In this document: positions 1-8,658 of the stretch, piece by piece | Position numbering within the stretch: position 1 is the first letter of the stretch | How the letters are laid out: every line of letters starts with the position of its first letter | Assembly: GCA_938017795.1 (NCBI GenBank) | Contig: CALIJZ010000030.1 | Coordinates: 22,244 to 86,243, forward strand | Source of the DNA: an uncultured Bacteriovoracaceae bacterium | GTDB lineage: Bacteria > Bdellovibrionota > Bacteriovoracia > Bacteriovoracales > Bacteriovoracaceae | DNA length: 64,000 nucleotides | Reading direction: 5' to 3' | Program-made: the position numbers and the translations under genes | The notes under the pieces: model-generated | Database searches by the model: none | Told to the model about the DNA's origin: nothing | The model's input: only the letters and a program-made list of their open reading frames with translations

Positions 1-274
1 CGCCAAGGTCTTTTTTCCAATGAAATTTCTTTTTAAAAACACCTTCTGCTAACCAATTCAAAGATTCTAAATTAGGCTCCTGAATTCCTCGAGTATATTC
101 TAAATGCCCTGGCATATTCTCAACTTTCTTCACCCACTTTTCACGAGATTTTTTTCTATCTTTTTTTGTTCCAGGAAAAAATAGAGTTTCATCATTATTA
201 AGAACAGTTCTTAAAACAGCCATTACTCCAGCAGAACCTCCACCAATAACACATATAGGATATATTTTATTCAT
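1..274 (-). CDS. NAD(P)/FAD-dependent oxidoreductase, N-terminal fragment (runs off the window)
   Basis: Only the first 91 codons are inside the window. The product starts MNKIYPICVIGGGSAG, a classic dinucleotide-binding Rossmann motif (GxGxxG type) right at the N-terminus, as in FAD-dependent pyridine nucleotide oxidoreductases and lysine/ornithine-monooxygenase-like flavoproteins. The following segment (FFPGTKKDRKKSREKW) is basic and not diagnostic. It ends 24 bases before the CorC-like gene on the same strand, whose stop lies at 299, so it may be the last gene of that transcript. The substrate cannot be deduced from this fragment. Confidence 0.75.
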   Translation of the reverse strand, partial: MNKIYPICVIGGGSAGVMAVLRTVLNNDETLFFPGTKKDRKKSREKWVKKVENMPGHLEYTRGIQEPNLESLNWLAEGVFKKKFHWKKDLG

Positions 275-298
275 AAAAAGAGATTAACTTAATTGCAA

Positions 299-1630
299 TC
301 AAGAAGAAAGTGATTTTGAAGCCAACTCAACATCATCAATTTTCTCTTGAGCAGTTGCACTTTCAATTGTGTGGCCATCTAAAGATTTTATTATAATTTT
401 CTCTATATTGGAATTTGTCACTTTTTCTAATTCAAAAGAAAAATTCTCCCATAATATTACTTGACCCTCTTTTGGAAAAACGTCTTCAAGCATATCAAGA
501 ATAAATCCTGTCAAAGTAGAATAATTGTCATTAAGAGGAATCTTTATATCATATTCATTATATAAATCTCTCAATGAAATAACACCAGAAACTGTTAAAC
601 CATCAGGCCCAATAATATGATTAGCTGTTGGAAGATCAGCTTCTTCAGTATCATGTTCATCCAGGATTTCTCCAAAGATTTCTTCCATAATATCTTCAAG
701 AGTAATAATCCCTACTACTAGACCACTTTCATCTTTAACTAATGCAAGATGAACCTTATTTTTATTCATATGATCAAAGACTGCATGGATTTTCATACTC
801 TCATAAACATAAAATGGATCTTTAATATATTTTTTTAAGTTAAAGTTTTCTCTTTCTTCCTCATCAACAAAAGCAAGGTCCTTAACGTGTAAAAAACCAA
901 CCGGTGAATCGAGGTTATCTTCAAAAATAGGATATCGAGTATGTGAATGTTCTCTAACTGCAGCTATAACTTCATTAAAGTTTGAATTTATCTGAATTCC
1001 ATTCACTTTAGTTCTTGGAACCATTGCATCTTTAACTTTGATCATTGGAAACTCTAAAACAGAGTTAAGCATATCAATTTGTTTAGAATCAATGGATTTT
1101 TCTTCTTCAGCTTGATTGACCATAAATTCAATATCATTTTGTGTAACAAGCCTTTCATTAATTTTTGCATTTTTTCCAAGAAAGCTCTCTAAAAGAAAAG
1201 TTATAAAAAAGACAGCAGGTGAGAATAAGTAATAAAAAAATTTTAAAATAAATAAAAGTGGAACTACTAATCTTTCAGCACTAGATCGAGCAAAAGTTTT
1301 AGGAAAGACTTCTCCAAAAATTAAAATTAAAGTTGTCGTCACACCTGTTGCAATTGCTATAACATTACTTTGAAATAACTTCATTGCAATTGTAGTAGTT
1401 AATGCTCCTAAAAAAACGTTCACTAAATTATTTCCAATCAAAATAGTAGTCAGAAGTTCATTAGGTTTATTTAACAAAAACTCTAAGTTTTTATATTTCT
1501 TCTCATTGTCCTCAATTAGTTGTTTAACTCGATCTTGAGGGATCGTCATTAAAACAGCTTCAGAACCTGAGAAAAATGCAGAACCAATTAGTCCAAGAAC
1601 AAATAAACCGACATCATACATATCAAGCAT
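299..1630 (-). CDS. CNNM/CBS-domain transporter of the HlyC/CorC family
   Basis: The 443-residue product has the standard layout of the HlyC/CorC (CNNM) family: an N-terminal membrane domain of about four helices (roughly residues 1-140), a paired CBS domain (about 200-330, with the typical MVPRTKVNGI and LVVGIITLEDIMEEIFGEI segments) and a C-terminal CorC_HlyC domain (about 350-430). Family members act in magnesium/cobalt efflux or resistance at the inner membrane; the older name hemolysin is misleading. A second ATG lies at codon 4. A good sigma-70 promoter sits about 170 bases upstream, leaving a long untranslated leader. The ion transported is not shown by the sequence. Confidence 0.9.
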   Translation of the reverse strand: MLDMYDVGLFVLGLIGSAFFSGSEAVLMTIPQDRVKQLIEDNEKKYKNLEFLLNKPNELLTTILIGNNLVNVFLGALTTTIAMKLFQSNVIAIATGVTTTLILIFGEVFPKTFARSSAERLVVPLLFILKFFYYLFSPAVFFITFLLESFLGKNAKINERLVTQNDIEFMVNQAEEEKSIDSKQIDMLNSVLEFPMIKVKDAMVPRTKVNGIQINSNFNEVIAAVREHSHTRYPIFEDNLDSPVGFLHVKDLAFVDEEERENFNLKKYIKDPFYVYESMKIHAVFDHMNKNKVHLALVKDESGLVVGIITLEDIMEEIFGEILDEHDTEEADLPTANHIIGPDGLTVSGVISLRDLYNEYDIKIPLNDNYSTLTGFILDMLEDVFPKEGQVILWENFSFELEKVTNSNIEKIIIKSLDGHTIESATAQEKIDDVELASKSLSS

Positions 1631-1797
1631 TTATAAAGTCCTTAAAAATATTGTAAAAATTATTAAAATAGATAGGTTAGATTCAGACGGGGGTTTTATT
1701 CAGTTCTCCTTTTTTCGTCTCTAATTCTGGCAACTAGTTATTAAGCTAATCTTCCTTTCATGAAAACCCACATTTTTGGGCCCAGATTATTAGATTG

Positions 1798-1826
1798 ATT
1801 ATAGCATGAGTCAATTTTTTGCTCAA
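1798..1826 (-). promoter_or_regulatory. Sigma-70 promoter upstream of the CorC-like gene
   Basis: On the minus strand a TTGAGC -35 element (1821-1826) is followed after 17 bases by a perfect TATAAT -10 (1798-1803) preceded by TGC, which makes an extended -10. It would start transcription near 1790, giving a leader of about 160 bases before the ATG at 1630. The leader contains a small CCCA/TGGG hairpin and a very short ORF; I did not recognise a known riboswitch in it. Confidence 0.6.
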
Positions 1827-1844
1827 ATCTGAACTCGAAAATAT

Positions 1845-2294
1845 TCAATGCTCCAGCTGTTTTCCTTCGAAATTATGATCTGAATACACGATTCTATCGT
1901 GCATTTCATGATTAAAACCATAAATAGATGGCAAATTCTTCACTTTACGGAAGTTCGTATTACATTTATAGCAGATGACAACATTGCCAATTTTACTGAA
2001 CAAAAATAGGTCAAATAGCCACAAGACGATAAGGCTAACTCCATAGGTCCAAATCGATAAAATAGCAGCAATAATAAATAAACCAACACCAACCTTCCTG
2101 TTGAAATCTTTTTGCTTATAAAAATCTTTCCTAGAACAAGAGGGGCAATCTGACAAAACACCTTCTAAATGATCAGGTGTAAACTTTACACCTGTAACAT
2201 GCTCACAAACTGAACACTTAACCTTAGAGGCTTCTAGTGAGGGAATAACTTCGATCCCTGAATGACATTCTTCACATGTAAATTGAACTTCCAT
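1845..2294 (-). CDS. Zinc-ribbon protein with two membrane segments, unknown function
   Basis: The product of about 149 residues starts with a short zinc ribbon (FTCEECHSGI ... VKCSVCEHVTG), followed by a second CPSC pair, a hydrophobic region that can form two membrane helices, and a further CYKC pair. The arrangement suggests a membrane-anchored metal-binding protein. The start chosen is the ATG at 2294, which overlaps the stop of the upstream gene as TAATG, a junction seen repeatedly in this genome; an ATG four codons upstream (2306) is possible. It is translationally coupled to the membrane protein before it. I do not recognise the family and infer no function. Confidence 0.65.
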   Translation of the reverse strand: MEVQFTCEECHSGIEVIPSLEASKVKCSVCEHVTGVKFTPDHLEGVLSDCPSCSRKDFYKQKDFNRKVGVGLFIIAAILSIWTYGVSLIVLWLFDLFLFSKIGNVVICYKCNTNFRKVKNLPSIYGFNHEMHDRIVYSDHNFEGKQLEH

Positions 2295-3079
2295 TAAAGC
2301 ATCCATGATTTGTTAACAAAATAATATAATGCAATCAATTCAGAAGTTAGAACAAAGAATGTTGTAACATACATTACGCCAGTAGCACTTTGAATTGATC
2401 TCATTTTTGATAAACGATAACTGAAAATACTCAAAACGGAAATAGCTAAAAATCCCCATAATAGTCTCATGCTAATCATTATCATATCAAACATGCTTGC
2501 AATATTTAGATCGATATTAAACTTCCAAATAGAAAAAATACAAAATAAAATCTTAATAGTTAATAGGGCCCACAGAACCCAATGTAAATTAAGTAAAGGC
2601 CTCTCGCTTAATTTAGGTACAACTAAATAATAATGCCCCAGTATCATCGAAAAAATTATATTACTAAAATATAAAGTAGAAATTAATAAGTAACTACTTG
2701 AATATAAAAAATTAGTTTTGAAATAACTTTGAAAAGAAATCAAAGAAACCAATCCAACAACCATAGAAAAGCATGATAAAAGAAAGACGAAAAACTTTAA
2801 TCTCCCTTGATCGACCTTTTCAATAAAGAAAACAAAACAAAAACTAGAAAGTGTAACTCCAAGGAGTAAAATCTCATATAGCTCAAAGCTCATTTCAGTA
2901 TTAATAAATTTCTTTGTTATAAAAATTGCAGAGATATTACAAACAACACTAATCAAAACTACAAGTTTATGAAAACCTGGACCAGTTTTTAAAATATTAA
3001 CAAATGGGAGGAAGAATAACATTCCTAAAGAAATATAAATCAGAAAATAACAAATCACTTTATAATAAATCATTTCCAT
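2294..3079 (-). CDS. Multi-spanning integral membrane protein, unknown function
   Basis: The product is 261 residues and almost entirely hydrophobic, with about eight predicted membrane helices and no signal peptide. A polar motif, GHYYLVVPKLSERPLLNL (about residues 148-165), stands out and resembles the histidine-containing loops of haem-copper-oxidase-associated membrane proteins, but this is only suggestive. It overlaps the Nudix gene by 10 bases and ends in a TAATG junction with the zinc-ribbon gene, so the three are probably co-translated. No enzymatic motif is visible. Confidence 0.7.
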   Translation of the reverse strand: MEMIYYKVICYFLIYISLGMLFFLPFVNILKTGPGFHKLVVLISVVCNISAIFITKKFINTEMSFELYEILLLGVTLSSFCFVFFIEKVDQGRLKFFVFLLSCFSMVVGLVSLISFQSYFKTNFLYSSSYLLISTLYFSNIIFSMILGHYYLVVPKLSERPLLNLHWVLWALLTIKILFCIFSIWKFNIDLNIASMFDMIMISMRLLWGFLAISVLSIFSYRLSKMRSIQSATGVMYVTTFFVLTSELIALYYFVNKSWML

Positions 3080-3501
3080 AAAAATCCCTCAAATTCTAAG
3101 AATTCCTTCATATCATTTCCAAAGAATGATTTCAAATCTGAAAAAATTTGTAGGTTTGCCGGTGGAATTTCTTTATAAAAACGATCATCTTCAATACTAA
3201 ACCAGTCTTTCAATTTATGATCTTCATCATTCTTAAAGAGATGTATATAAAAGAGATATGTTTTTTGCTTGTTCTTATATCTAAAGAGTTTAAAAAAAAG
3301 TGGTTTATCGACTTTAATACTCACTTCTTCTTCAATTTCTCTTATAATTGCATCTCCTGGGGATTCTCCATTTTCAATTTTCCCTCCAGGAAACTCCCAA
3401 AAGTTATAGAGATCTCCTTCTTCAAGTCTTCTTTGCATAAAGACATGAGGCTTGCCATCTATAAATTTATAAATAATTCCAAGTGAAATAAGAAGTGTCA
3501 C
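3070..3501 (-). CDS. Nudix hydrolase, MutT-like
   Basis: The 143-residue protein contains a clear Nudix box at about residues 40-62 (GGKIENGESPGDAII then REIEEEV), matching GX5EX7REUXEEXGU except that the last Gly is Ser. The preceding FMQRRLEEGDLYNFWEFP segment is typical of MutT-type 8-oxo-dGTP diphosphatases, which clean the nucleotide pool. The start is GTG at 3501, four bases after the previous stop (TAG, 3505-3507), and the 3' end overlaps the membrane protein gene by 10 bases. MutT itself is the likeliest role, but Nudix substrates cannot be assigned reliably from sequence alone. Confidence 0.85.
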   Translation of the reverse strand: MTLLISLGIIYKFIDGKPHVFMQRRLEEGDLYNFWEFPGGKIENGESPGDAIIREIEEEVSIKVDKPLFFKLFRYKNKQKTYLFYIHLFKNDEDHKLKDWFSIEDDRFYKEIPPANLQIFSDLKSFFGNDMKEFLEFEGFLWK

Positions 3502-3504
3502 TAA

Positions 3505-3951
3505 CTAGAAGTACCAACGAGCTATTAAAGCAGCCTCAAAATCAAAATCTGTTTCTTCAATTATTGAAAAAACTCCCGCTGCTTCGACAAAGACCTCTAA
3601 AGGAATAGACTTCCAAAAGTGCCCAATCCCAACAACTGCTCTTGGTCCAAAAAGAAAGTCTTGATTTTCTTTATCCTTCATTCTCAAGCCAGCCCCATAA
3701 TAAATATCTATAAAATACTCATCAATGGTAAAAAGGTTTCTCTTATGTCTTAAAAGATCTGCTCTAATATTAAAAAATTCGTCAAAATCGTAAGAGAGCA
3801 TCCCGTCAACTGACCAGCTTTGATTTAAGAAGTAATTTAAAGAAATTCCTGTAGGAACACCAAGAGAAACTCCTGCTCCAAACTTTCTAATTTTCTCAGC
3901 AAGTCCAATATTGGAAACTAGGATAAAACTTAGAATTATAAATTTTTTCAT
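3505..3951 (-). CDS. Small outer-membrane beta-barrel-like protein
   Basis: The 148-residue product has a signal peptide (MKKFIILSFILVSNIGLAEK, cleaved after LAE or nearby). Alternating hydrophobic/polar strands and Gly-rich turns follow (FGAGVSLGVPTGISLNYF, YYGAGLRMKD, VVGIGHFW), and it ends in WYF, the terminal aromatic signal of outer-membrane barrels. About eight strands are plausible. It begins in a TAATG junction with the end of rny, so it is co-transcribed with RNase Y. No function is inferred beyond an outer-membrane location. Confidence 0.7.
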   Translation of the reverse strand: MKKFIILSFILVSNIGLAEKIRKFGAGVSLGVPTGISLNYFLNQSWSVDGMLSYDFDEFFNIRADLLRHKRNLFTIDEYFIDIYYGAGLRMKDKENQDFLFGPRAVVGIGHFWKSIPLEVFVEAAGVFSIIEETDFDFEAALIARWYF

Positions 3952-5510
3952 TATTTTGCAATCCCCACAGCTCTTGTTTCTCGTATTACAGAAACTTTAA
4001 TTGTACCCGGGTAAGACATCTCTTCTTCAATCTTTTTAGCAATGTCTCTAGATAAAATTACAGTCGTCTCATCATTGATTTTATTATTCTCAACCAATAC
4101 TCTAATCTCCCTACCGGCAGAAATTGCATAACTCTTTTTCACGCCCTCGAAGCTATTTGCAATTTTTTCAATATCAGTAACTCTACTTACATAAGATTCT
4201 TTCAAGAACTTTCTAACTCCAGGCCTTGCTCCACTAATTGCATCAGCGGCCATGACTAAATGGGCAAGTACTGTTTCTGGCTTCACATCCTCATGGTGAG
4301 CTCTAATAGCATGAACAATATCAGCATGCTCTCCATATTTTTTTACAAAGTCAGCCCCAACCATCGCATGGGATCCTTCCATGGAAGCATCCATGACTTT
4401 TCCAATATCATGAAGCAATCCAGCTCTTCTTGCTTGTTTGGTATTTAATCCAAGCTCAGCTGCCATTGCTCCACATAAGAAAGCAACCTCAAGTGAATGC
4501 TGATATTGATTTTGCATATAAGAAGTTCTCCAGTTTAATGCACCAATCATTTTTAAAACTTCTGGATGCATTCCGTGAACTCCAATTTCCATTTGAGCTT
4601 TTTCTCCAAGATCTCTTAGTCTCGACTCAAATTGTACTTTTGACTTTTCATAAAAATCTTCAATTTTAGCTGGATGAATTCTTCCATCTGCAATTAATCT
4701 CTCTAGTGTCATTCTTGCTATCTGCTTTCTCACAACATTAAAACAAGAGATAACAACCATTCCTGGAGTATCATCAATAATTAAATCAACACCACAAATT
4801 TGCTCAAAGGCACGAATATTTCTACCTTCCCTTCCAATAAGACGACCTTTAATATCATCACCAGGCAGTGCAACAGAAGAAATCGTTTGCTCAGCAACAT
4901 ACTCTCCAGCAAATCTTTGAATTGCTGTAGAGATAACTTTCTTGGCCATCTTTTCAGACTGCTCTTTTGTATCTTCTTCAATTCTTTTAATTTCTTTAGA
5001 AGCATCTACTTTTGCTTCTTGAGTATAGATATTAATAAGTTCTTCTTTAATACTATCCTTACTCATCCCTGAAACAGAAGAAAGCTTTTCAGCATACTCT
5101 TGTTCTTTGGTTTCATATCTAATTTCTTTTTCTTTTAATTTTGTCTCTAAAATATCTAGAGTAGATTTTTTATCTTTAAACTCAATTGCAAGTTTCTCTT
5201 GATACTCAAGTTTTTGATCAAGTTTAACTTCTTTTTTTGCAAGCTCTCTTTCAATATTTCCCAACTTATCATTTCTGGATTGGTACTCTCTTTCTAGATT
5301 TACTCTTTCATCTCTAATAATAACTTTGGCTTCTCCTCTGGCTTCAGACTTTATCGATTTTGCTTTATCTTTAGCAGAATTTAAAATCTCATCGCCCTCT
5401 TTTTCTCTTCTTTTTTTCTCGCTAGAGCTTTTTACATAACCTGGAGCATAGCCTAATACTAAACCAGCTACTCCCACTAACCCTGTAACAATGATTGAAC
5501 TCGAATCCAT
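3951..5510 (-). CDS. rny: Ribonuclease Y
   Basis: RNase Y is a membrane-anchored endoribonuclease that starts bulk mRNA decay. The 519-residue product has the full layout: an N-terminal membrane helix (about residues 5-25), a long charged coiled coil (about 30-190), a KH domain with GRLIGREGRNIRAFEQ, and an HD phosphohydrolase domain with GLLHDIGKV and AIRAHHEDV. Length matches the family norm of about 520. RNase Y is common in Firmicutes and in some deltaproteobacterial and Bdellovibrio-type lineages, which supports the taxonomic guess. It lies between fau and the small barrel protein on one transcript. Confidence 0.96.
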   Translation of the reverse strand: MDSSSIIVTGLVGVAGLVLGYAPGYVKSSSEKKRREKEGDEILNSAKDKAKSIKSEARGEAKVIIRDERVNLEREYQSRNDKLGNIERELAKKEVKLDQKLEYQEKLAIEFKDKKSTLDILETKLKEKEIRYETKEQEYAEKLSSVSGMSKDSIKEELINIYTQEAKVDASKEIKRIEEDTKEQSEKMAKKVISTAIQRFAGEYVAEQTISSVALPGDDIKGRLIGREGRNIRAFEQICGVDLIIDDTPGMVVISCFNVVRKQIARMTLERLIADGRIHPAKIEDFYEKSKVQFESRLRDLGEKAQMEIGVHGMHPEVLKMIGALNWRTSYMQNQYQHSLEVAFLCGAMAAELGLNTKQARRAGLLHDIGKVMDASMEGSHAMVGADFVKKYGEHADIVHAIRAHHEDVKPETVLAHLVMAADAISGARPGVRKFLKESYVSRVTDIEKIANSFEGVKKSYAISAGREIRVLVENNKINDETTVILSRDIAKKIEEEMSYPGTIKVSVIRETRAVGIAK

Positions 5511-5529
5511 TAATAACTCCTAATATAAC

Positions 5530-6048
5530 TTAATTAACTTTTAATATTTCTTTATCTTTTACAATATACTCAACAGCAATATCATGATCTTCTCTTGGAA
5601 GTTCATCTACATGATTAAAGCTCACTCCAAGAGTTAGTCCTTTATAATCAGCAAGGTAGCGATCATAAAACCCTCCACCTCTACCAAGACGTATCCCTGA
5701 TTTATCAAACGCTAAAGCTGGAACGACGATTGCTTCTGGAGTAATATCTTCTCCCCTAAATTTTGGTTCTAAATCATAGCTTGGATTCTTATTCAAAATA
5801 GATTTATCAACTGAAGCAAACCTCATTTGTGATTTATCTAAATAAGGAAGAGAAACCGAAGTCGTCTTAAATAAATCAAGATCTACAAAATTTATTTCAT
5901 CATCTAAGGCAACATAAGCTCCAACTGAACTTAAGTTTTTCTCAGAAATAAAATTTTGAATAATACTTTTAACTTCTAAACAAAGATGACTTCTTTGATC
6001 ATTGGATAAAATTTTCTTTTTAAATGTGATTCGTAATTCACTTTTCAT
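5530..6048 (-). CDS. fau: 5-formyltetrahydrofolate cyclo-ligase
   Basis: This enzyme converts 5-formyl-THF to 5,10-methenyl-THF with ATP, recycling a folate by-product. The 172-residue product has the family signature GRGGGFYDRYL near residues 122-132 and the upstream IVVPALAFDKSGIRLG segment. The order zapA-fau seen here is the conserved order of many proteobacteria, where the 6S RNA gene often lies between them; the gap here is only 35 bases, too short for 6S RNA. Length is normal for the short bacterial form. Confidence 0.92.
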   Translation of the reverse strand: MKSELRITFKKKILSNDQRSHLCLEVKSIIQNFISEKNLSSVGAYVALDDEINFVDLDLFKTTSVSLPYLDKSQMRFASVDKSILNKNPSYDLEPKFRGEDITPEAIVVPALAFDKSGIRLGRGGGFYDRYLADYKGLTLGVSFNHVDELPREDHDIAVEYIVKDKEILKVN

Positions 6049-6083
6049 AATATTAAAAGCGAATCTAAGTTTTGAGTCGTTAC

Positions 6084-6401
6084 TTAATTAACAATAGTAG
6101 AATTGTCCTCAACTACTTTAAATTTGTTAATAAATTCCATTGCTTTATTAATGGAACTTTCAAACGAATTGATTTGTTCTTTACACTCTTTTTTTAAACG
6201 AACATTATCTGCGGCTAATTTCAAAGATGCCAATAAAATAGTCTTAGATCTATCCAAGTTGCTAGAGTGGTTAGTGATAGAGTCAATCTCAGCCTTCAAT
6301 AACTTTATAACTTCATCAGGGTTTATATCTGTTGAAGATTCTGTTAATCGTACTTTGTGACCCAATATGTCAAATTCTTTAATCTCATTAGATTCATTCA
6401 T
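6084..6401 (-). CDS. zapA: ZapA-like cell division protein
   Basis: ZapA binds FtsZ and bundles its filaments at midcell. The product begins MNESNEIKEFDILGHKVRL, matching the ZapA N-terminal beta-hairpin (x-ILG-x-x), and continues with a heptad-rich helix rich in Lys/Glu that would form the dimerising coiled coil. The ATG at 6401 gives 105 residues, the normal ZapA size; a TTG-start extension to 6437 would add 12 unsupported residues. Position between ftsY and fau supports the call. Sequence conservation is low in this family, so the call rests partly on context. Confidence 0.8.
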   Translation of the reverse strand: MNESNEIKEFDILGHKVRLTESSTDINPDEVIKLLKAEIDSITNHSSNLDRSKTILLASLKLAADNVRLKKECKEQINSFESSINKAMEFINKFKVVEDNSTIVN

Positions 6402-6454
6402 TGTATAAAGAGTAAGGAAATTGGTAGACCTAGTCAATTTGATATTGAGAAAAC

Positions 6455-7705
6455 TTAGCCAAGAAGTGCGTCTAAGTACTCATCAGTATTAAAGATCTCA
6501 AGATCCTCGACGTCCTCACCTACTCCAATATAAGTAATTGGAACTGATAAGCTAGATGCCATACTAATTGCGTTTCCAGCTTTAGATGACCCATCGCACT
6601 TAGTAAGAACTAACCCAGTTAGATCTAATGCTTTATTGAACTCTTTAGCTTGAGCAAGAGCATTTTGTCCGGTTATAGAATCAATTACCAAAAGAGTTTG
6701 ATCTGGAGCACCAGCAACTACTTTCGACAAAACATTTTTTGTTTTAGCTAGTTCATCCATTAAACCTTGAGCTGTATGTAATCTTCCAGCTGTATCTAAA
6801 ATACAATAATCAGCGTTCATACTTTTAGCTTTAGCAAGCGTATCGTAAGCAACCCCACTTGGATCAGCCCCAGAGCCAGCTTTAATAATCTCAACTCCTG
6901 CTCTTTCACACCAAACTTCTAATTGCTCAACAGCTGCGGCCCTGAAAGTATCACATGCCCCAACAACAACTTTAGCACCTTGTTTTTTTAATTTAGTTGC
7001 AAGCTTTCCAATCGATGTTGTTTTACCAGCTCCATTTACACCAACAACCATAATAACTTTTAATCCTGATCCGGGCTCATATTGAAATAAAGAAGTCTCT
7101 GCAGTTTTTTGAACATCTTCTAATTTATCTTTCAGGTATTGTCTCGTCCAAGATTTAAAATTGGTAAAACTTGAATCAGCTTTTCCCATTTCTTTTTTGA
7201 AGTTTTCAGTAATATCATCAATGATTTCATGTCCCATATCAGCACTATAGAGAAGCTCCTCAATTTGATCTAAAGTGTCTTCATCAATTTTTTTTGAGGA
7301 AAATATATTTTCAAGTTTTCCCCAAACTCCGTTTCTAGTTGCCGATAACCCTAAAGATAATCTATCTTTCCATGATTTTGATGGTTCGATTTTCTCGATA
7401 ACTTCAGGAGCTACTTCTTCAACTTTCTCTTCAAGCTCTAATTCTTCTTTGGCACTTGGTTCATCAACAACTTCGCTCTCTCCAAACCCATCCGGTAATT
7501 CATCTTCTGAGATCTCTTGGACTTTCTCAATCTTTGATCTTTTACGTTGAATTTTAATTAGAAAAAGGAATCCTATTAAAGATAAAAGTACACCTAAGCC
7601 TAAATACTTATCTTGCTCAGATAATAAATAATACTGCTCCCTTATTAGGTCAGAATATTGATTGATCAAATCTTGAGCTTGAATGACTATTTCGTTAAAA
7701 TCCAT
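6455..7705 (-). CDS. ftsY: Signal recognition particle receptor FtsY
   Basis: FtsY is the membrane receptor that docks SRP-ribosome complexes at the Sec translocon. The 416-residue protein starts with a genuine transmembrane helix (about residues 34-51), followed by an acidic linker (about 61-110) and the NG GTPase domain: G1 VVGVNGAGKTT (about 221-230), DTAGRLHTA, and TKCDGSSKAG near the C-terminus. An N-terminal membrane helix instead of an amphipathic A domain is seen in several bacterial lineages. It is divergent from epmA with 53 bases between the starts. Confidence 0.96.
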   Translation of the reverse strand: MDFNEIVIQAQDLINQYSDLIREQYYLLSEQDKYLGLGVLLSLIGFLFLIKIQRKRSKIEKVQEISEDELPDGFGESEVVDEPSAKEELELEEKVEEVAPEVIEKIEPSKSWKDRLSLGLSATRNGVWGKLENIFSSKKIDEDTLDQIEELLYSADMGHEIIDDITENFKKEMGKADSSFTNFKSWTRQYLKDKLEDVQKTAETSLFQYEPGSGLKVIMVVGVNGAGKTTSIGKLATKLKKQGAKVVVGACDTFRAAAVEQLEVWCERAGVEIIKAGSGADPSGVAYDTLAKAKSMNADYCILDTAGRLHTAQGLMDELAKTKNVLSKVVAGAPDQTLLVIDSITGQNALAQAKEFNKALDLTGLVLTKCDGSSKAGNAISMASSLSVPITYIGVGEDVEDLEIFNTDEYLDALLG

Positions 7706-7758
7706 AAAATTATTGTAAGAATAATTACATAAGCAATTACATTCAGTAAAATTGTTCT

Positions 7759-8658
7759 ATGAGTAATTTAGAACAAAGACTCCTATTTATTAATAAAATT
7801 CGAACCTTTTTTGCTCAAAATCGATTCATTGCAGTAGACTCTCCTCCAATTGTGGATAACCCTGGAATGGAACCTCATATTCACCCTTTTTCAGTGGGAG
7901 AGAAGTATCTTCACACTTCTCCAGAATTTAGAATGAAAGAGGCCCTAGCAAAAACAAATTTGAGTGCAATTTACTCCCTGGGTTATTGCTTTAGAAAAGA
8001 ACCAGTCAGTCCTATTCATAGATCTCAATTTCTTATGTTGGAGTGGTATCGAACAAACACATCACTTTTTAATCTTATTGATGATATCAAAAAGCTGTGT
8101 ACCTTTTTAAAAGGTTCAGAAATAGAACTTAAAATAATTTCGATGCAAGAAATCTTTAAAGAGTTTTTAAAAATAGATATCCTCGACTTTTTAACAATTG
8201 AAAAAATAAATACTCTTTTTAAATCATCCTTTAAAGATTTGCTACCTACTGATCAATCTAAACTTGCTTGGGATGACTATTTTTTCTTACTATTTCTAAA
8301 TCATATTGAACCCAAATTAAAAAAGTATCCTTATCTCGTTATTACTGATTTCCCAGCTCCTCTCTGTGCACTCGCTGAAATAAGTGAAATTGATAAGCGA
8401 GTTGCTAAAAGGTTTGAGTTCTATATCGAGGGTATAGAAATTGCTAATGCCTTTTATGAGTTAAGAGACCCGTTAGAGCAAGGTTTTCGATTTAAAAAAT
8501 ATGAAGAACAAAAAATGAGAGATTATAAATATTCACTACCATGGCCCAATAGGTTTTTAGAAAATCTTGAGCACCTTCCTAAGTCAGTTGGTATTGCTTT
8601 GGGAGTAGAGAGATTATTTGGTCAATTAGTTAATGGTAAAGAAATTTTCTGGGATTAA
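7759..8658 (+). CDS. epmA: EF-P beta-lysylation ligase (PoxA/GenX family)
   Basis: EpmA is a truncated lysyl-tRNA-synthetase paralogue that attaches (R)-beta-lysine to elongation factor P. The 299-residue product lacks the anticodon-binding domain and has the class II motifs: LHTSPEFRMKEAL (51-63), motif 2 around GYCFRKEP...FLMLEWYR (75-98), the family-specific ITDFPAPLCALAEIS and GIEIANAFYELRD segments, and motif 3 GIALGVERLFG near the C-terminus. It is slightly shorter than E. coli EpmA. Neither EF-P nor EpmB is in the window. Its stop overlaps the convergent rimO stop by four bases. Confidence 0.92.
   Translation: MSNLEQRLLFINKIRTFFAQNRFIAVDSPPIVDNPGMEPHIHPFSVGEKYLHTSPEFRMKEALAKTNLSAIYSLGYCFRKEPVSPIHRSQFLMLEWYRTNTSLFNLIDDIKKLCTFLKGSEIELKIISMQEIFKEFLKIDILDFLTIEKINTLFKSSFKDLLPTDQSKLAWDDYFFLLFLNHIEPKLKKYPYLVITDFPAPLCALAEISEIDKRVAKRFEFYIEGIEIANAFYELRDPLEQGFRFKKYEEQKMRDYKYSLPWPNRFLENLEHLPKSVGIALGVERLFGQLVNGKEIFWD

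Noticed and set aside
6049..6083. 6S RNA expected between zapA and fau
   Set aside because: Only 35 bases separate the genes, too few for the RNA of about 180 bases, and none of its features is visible.
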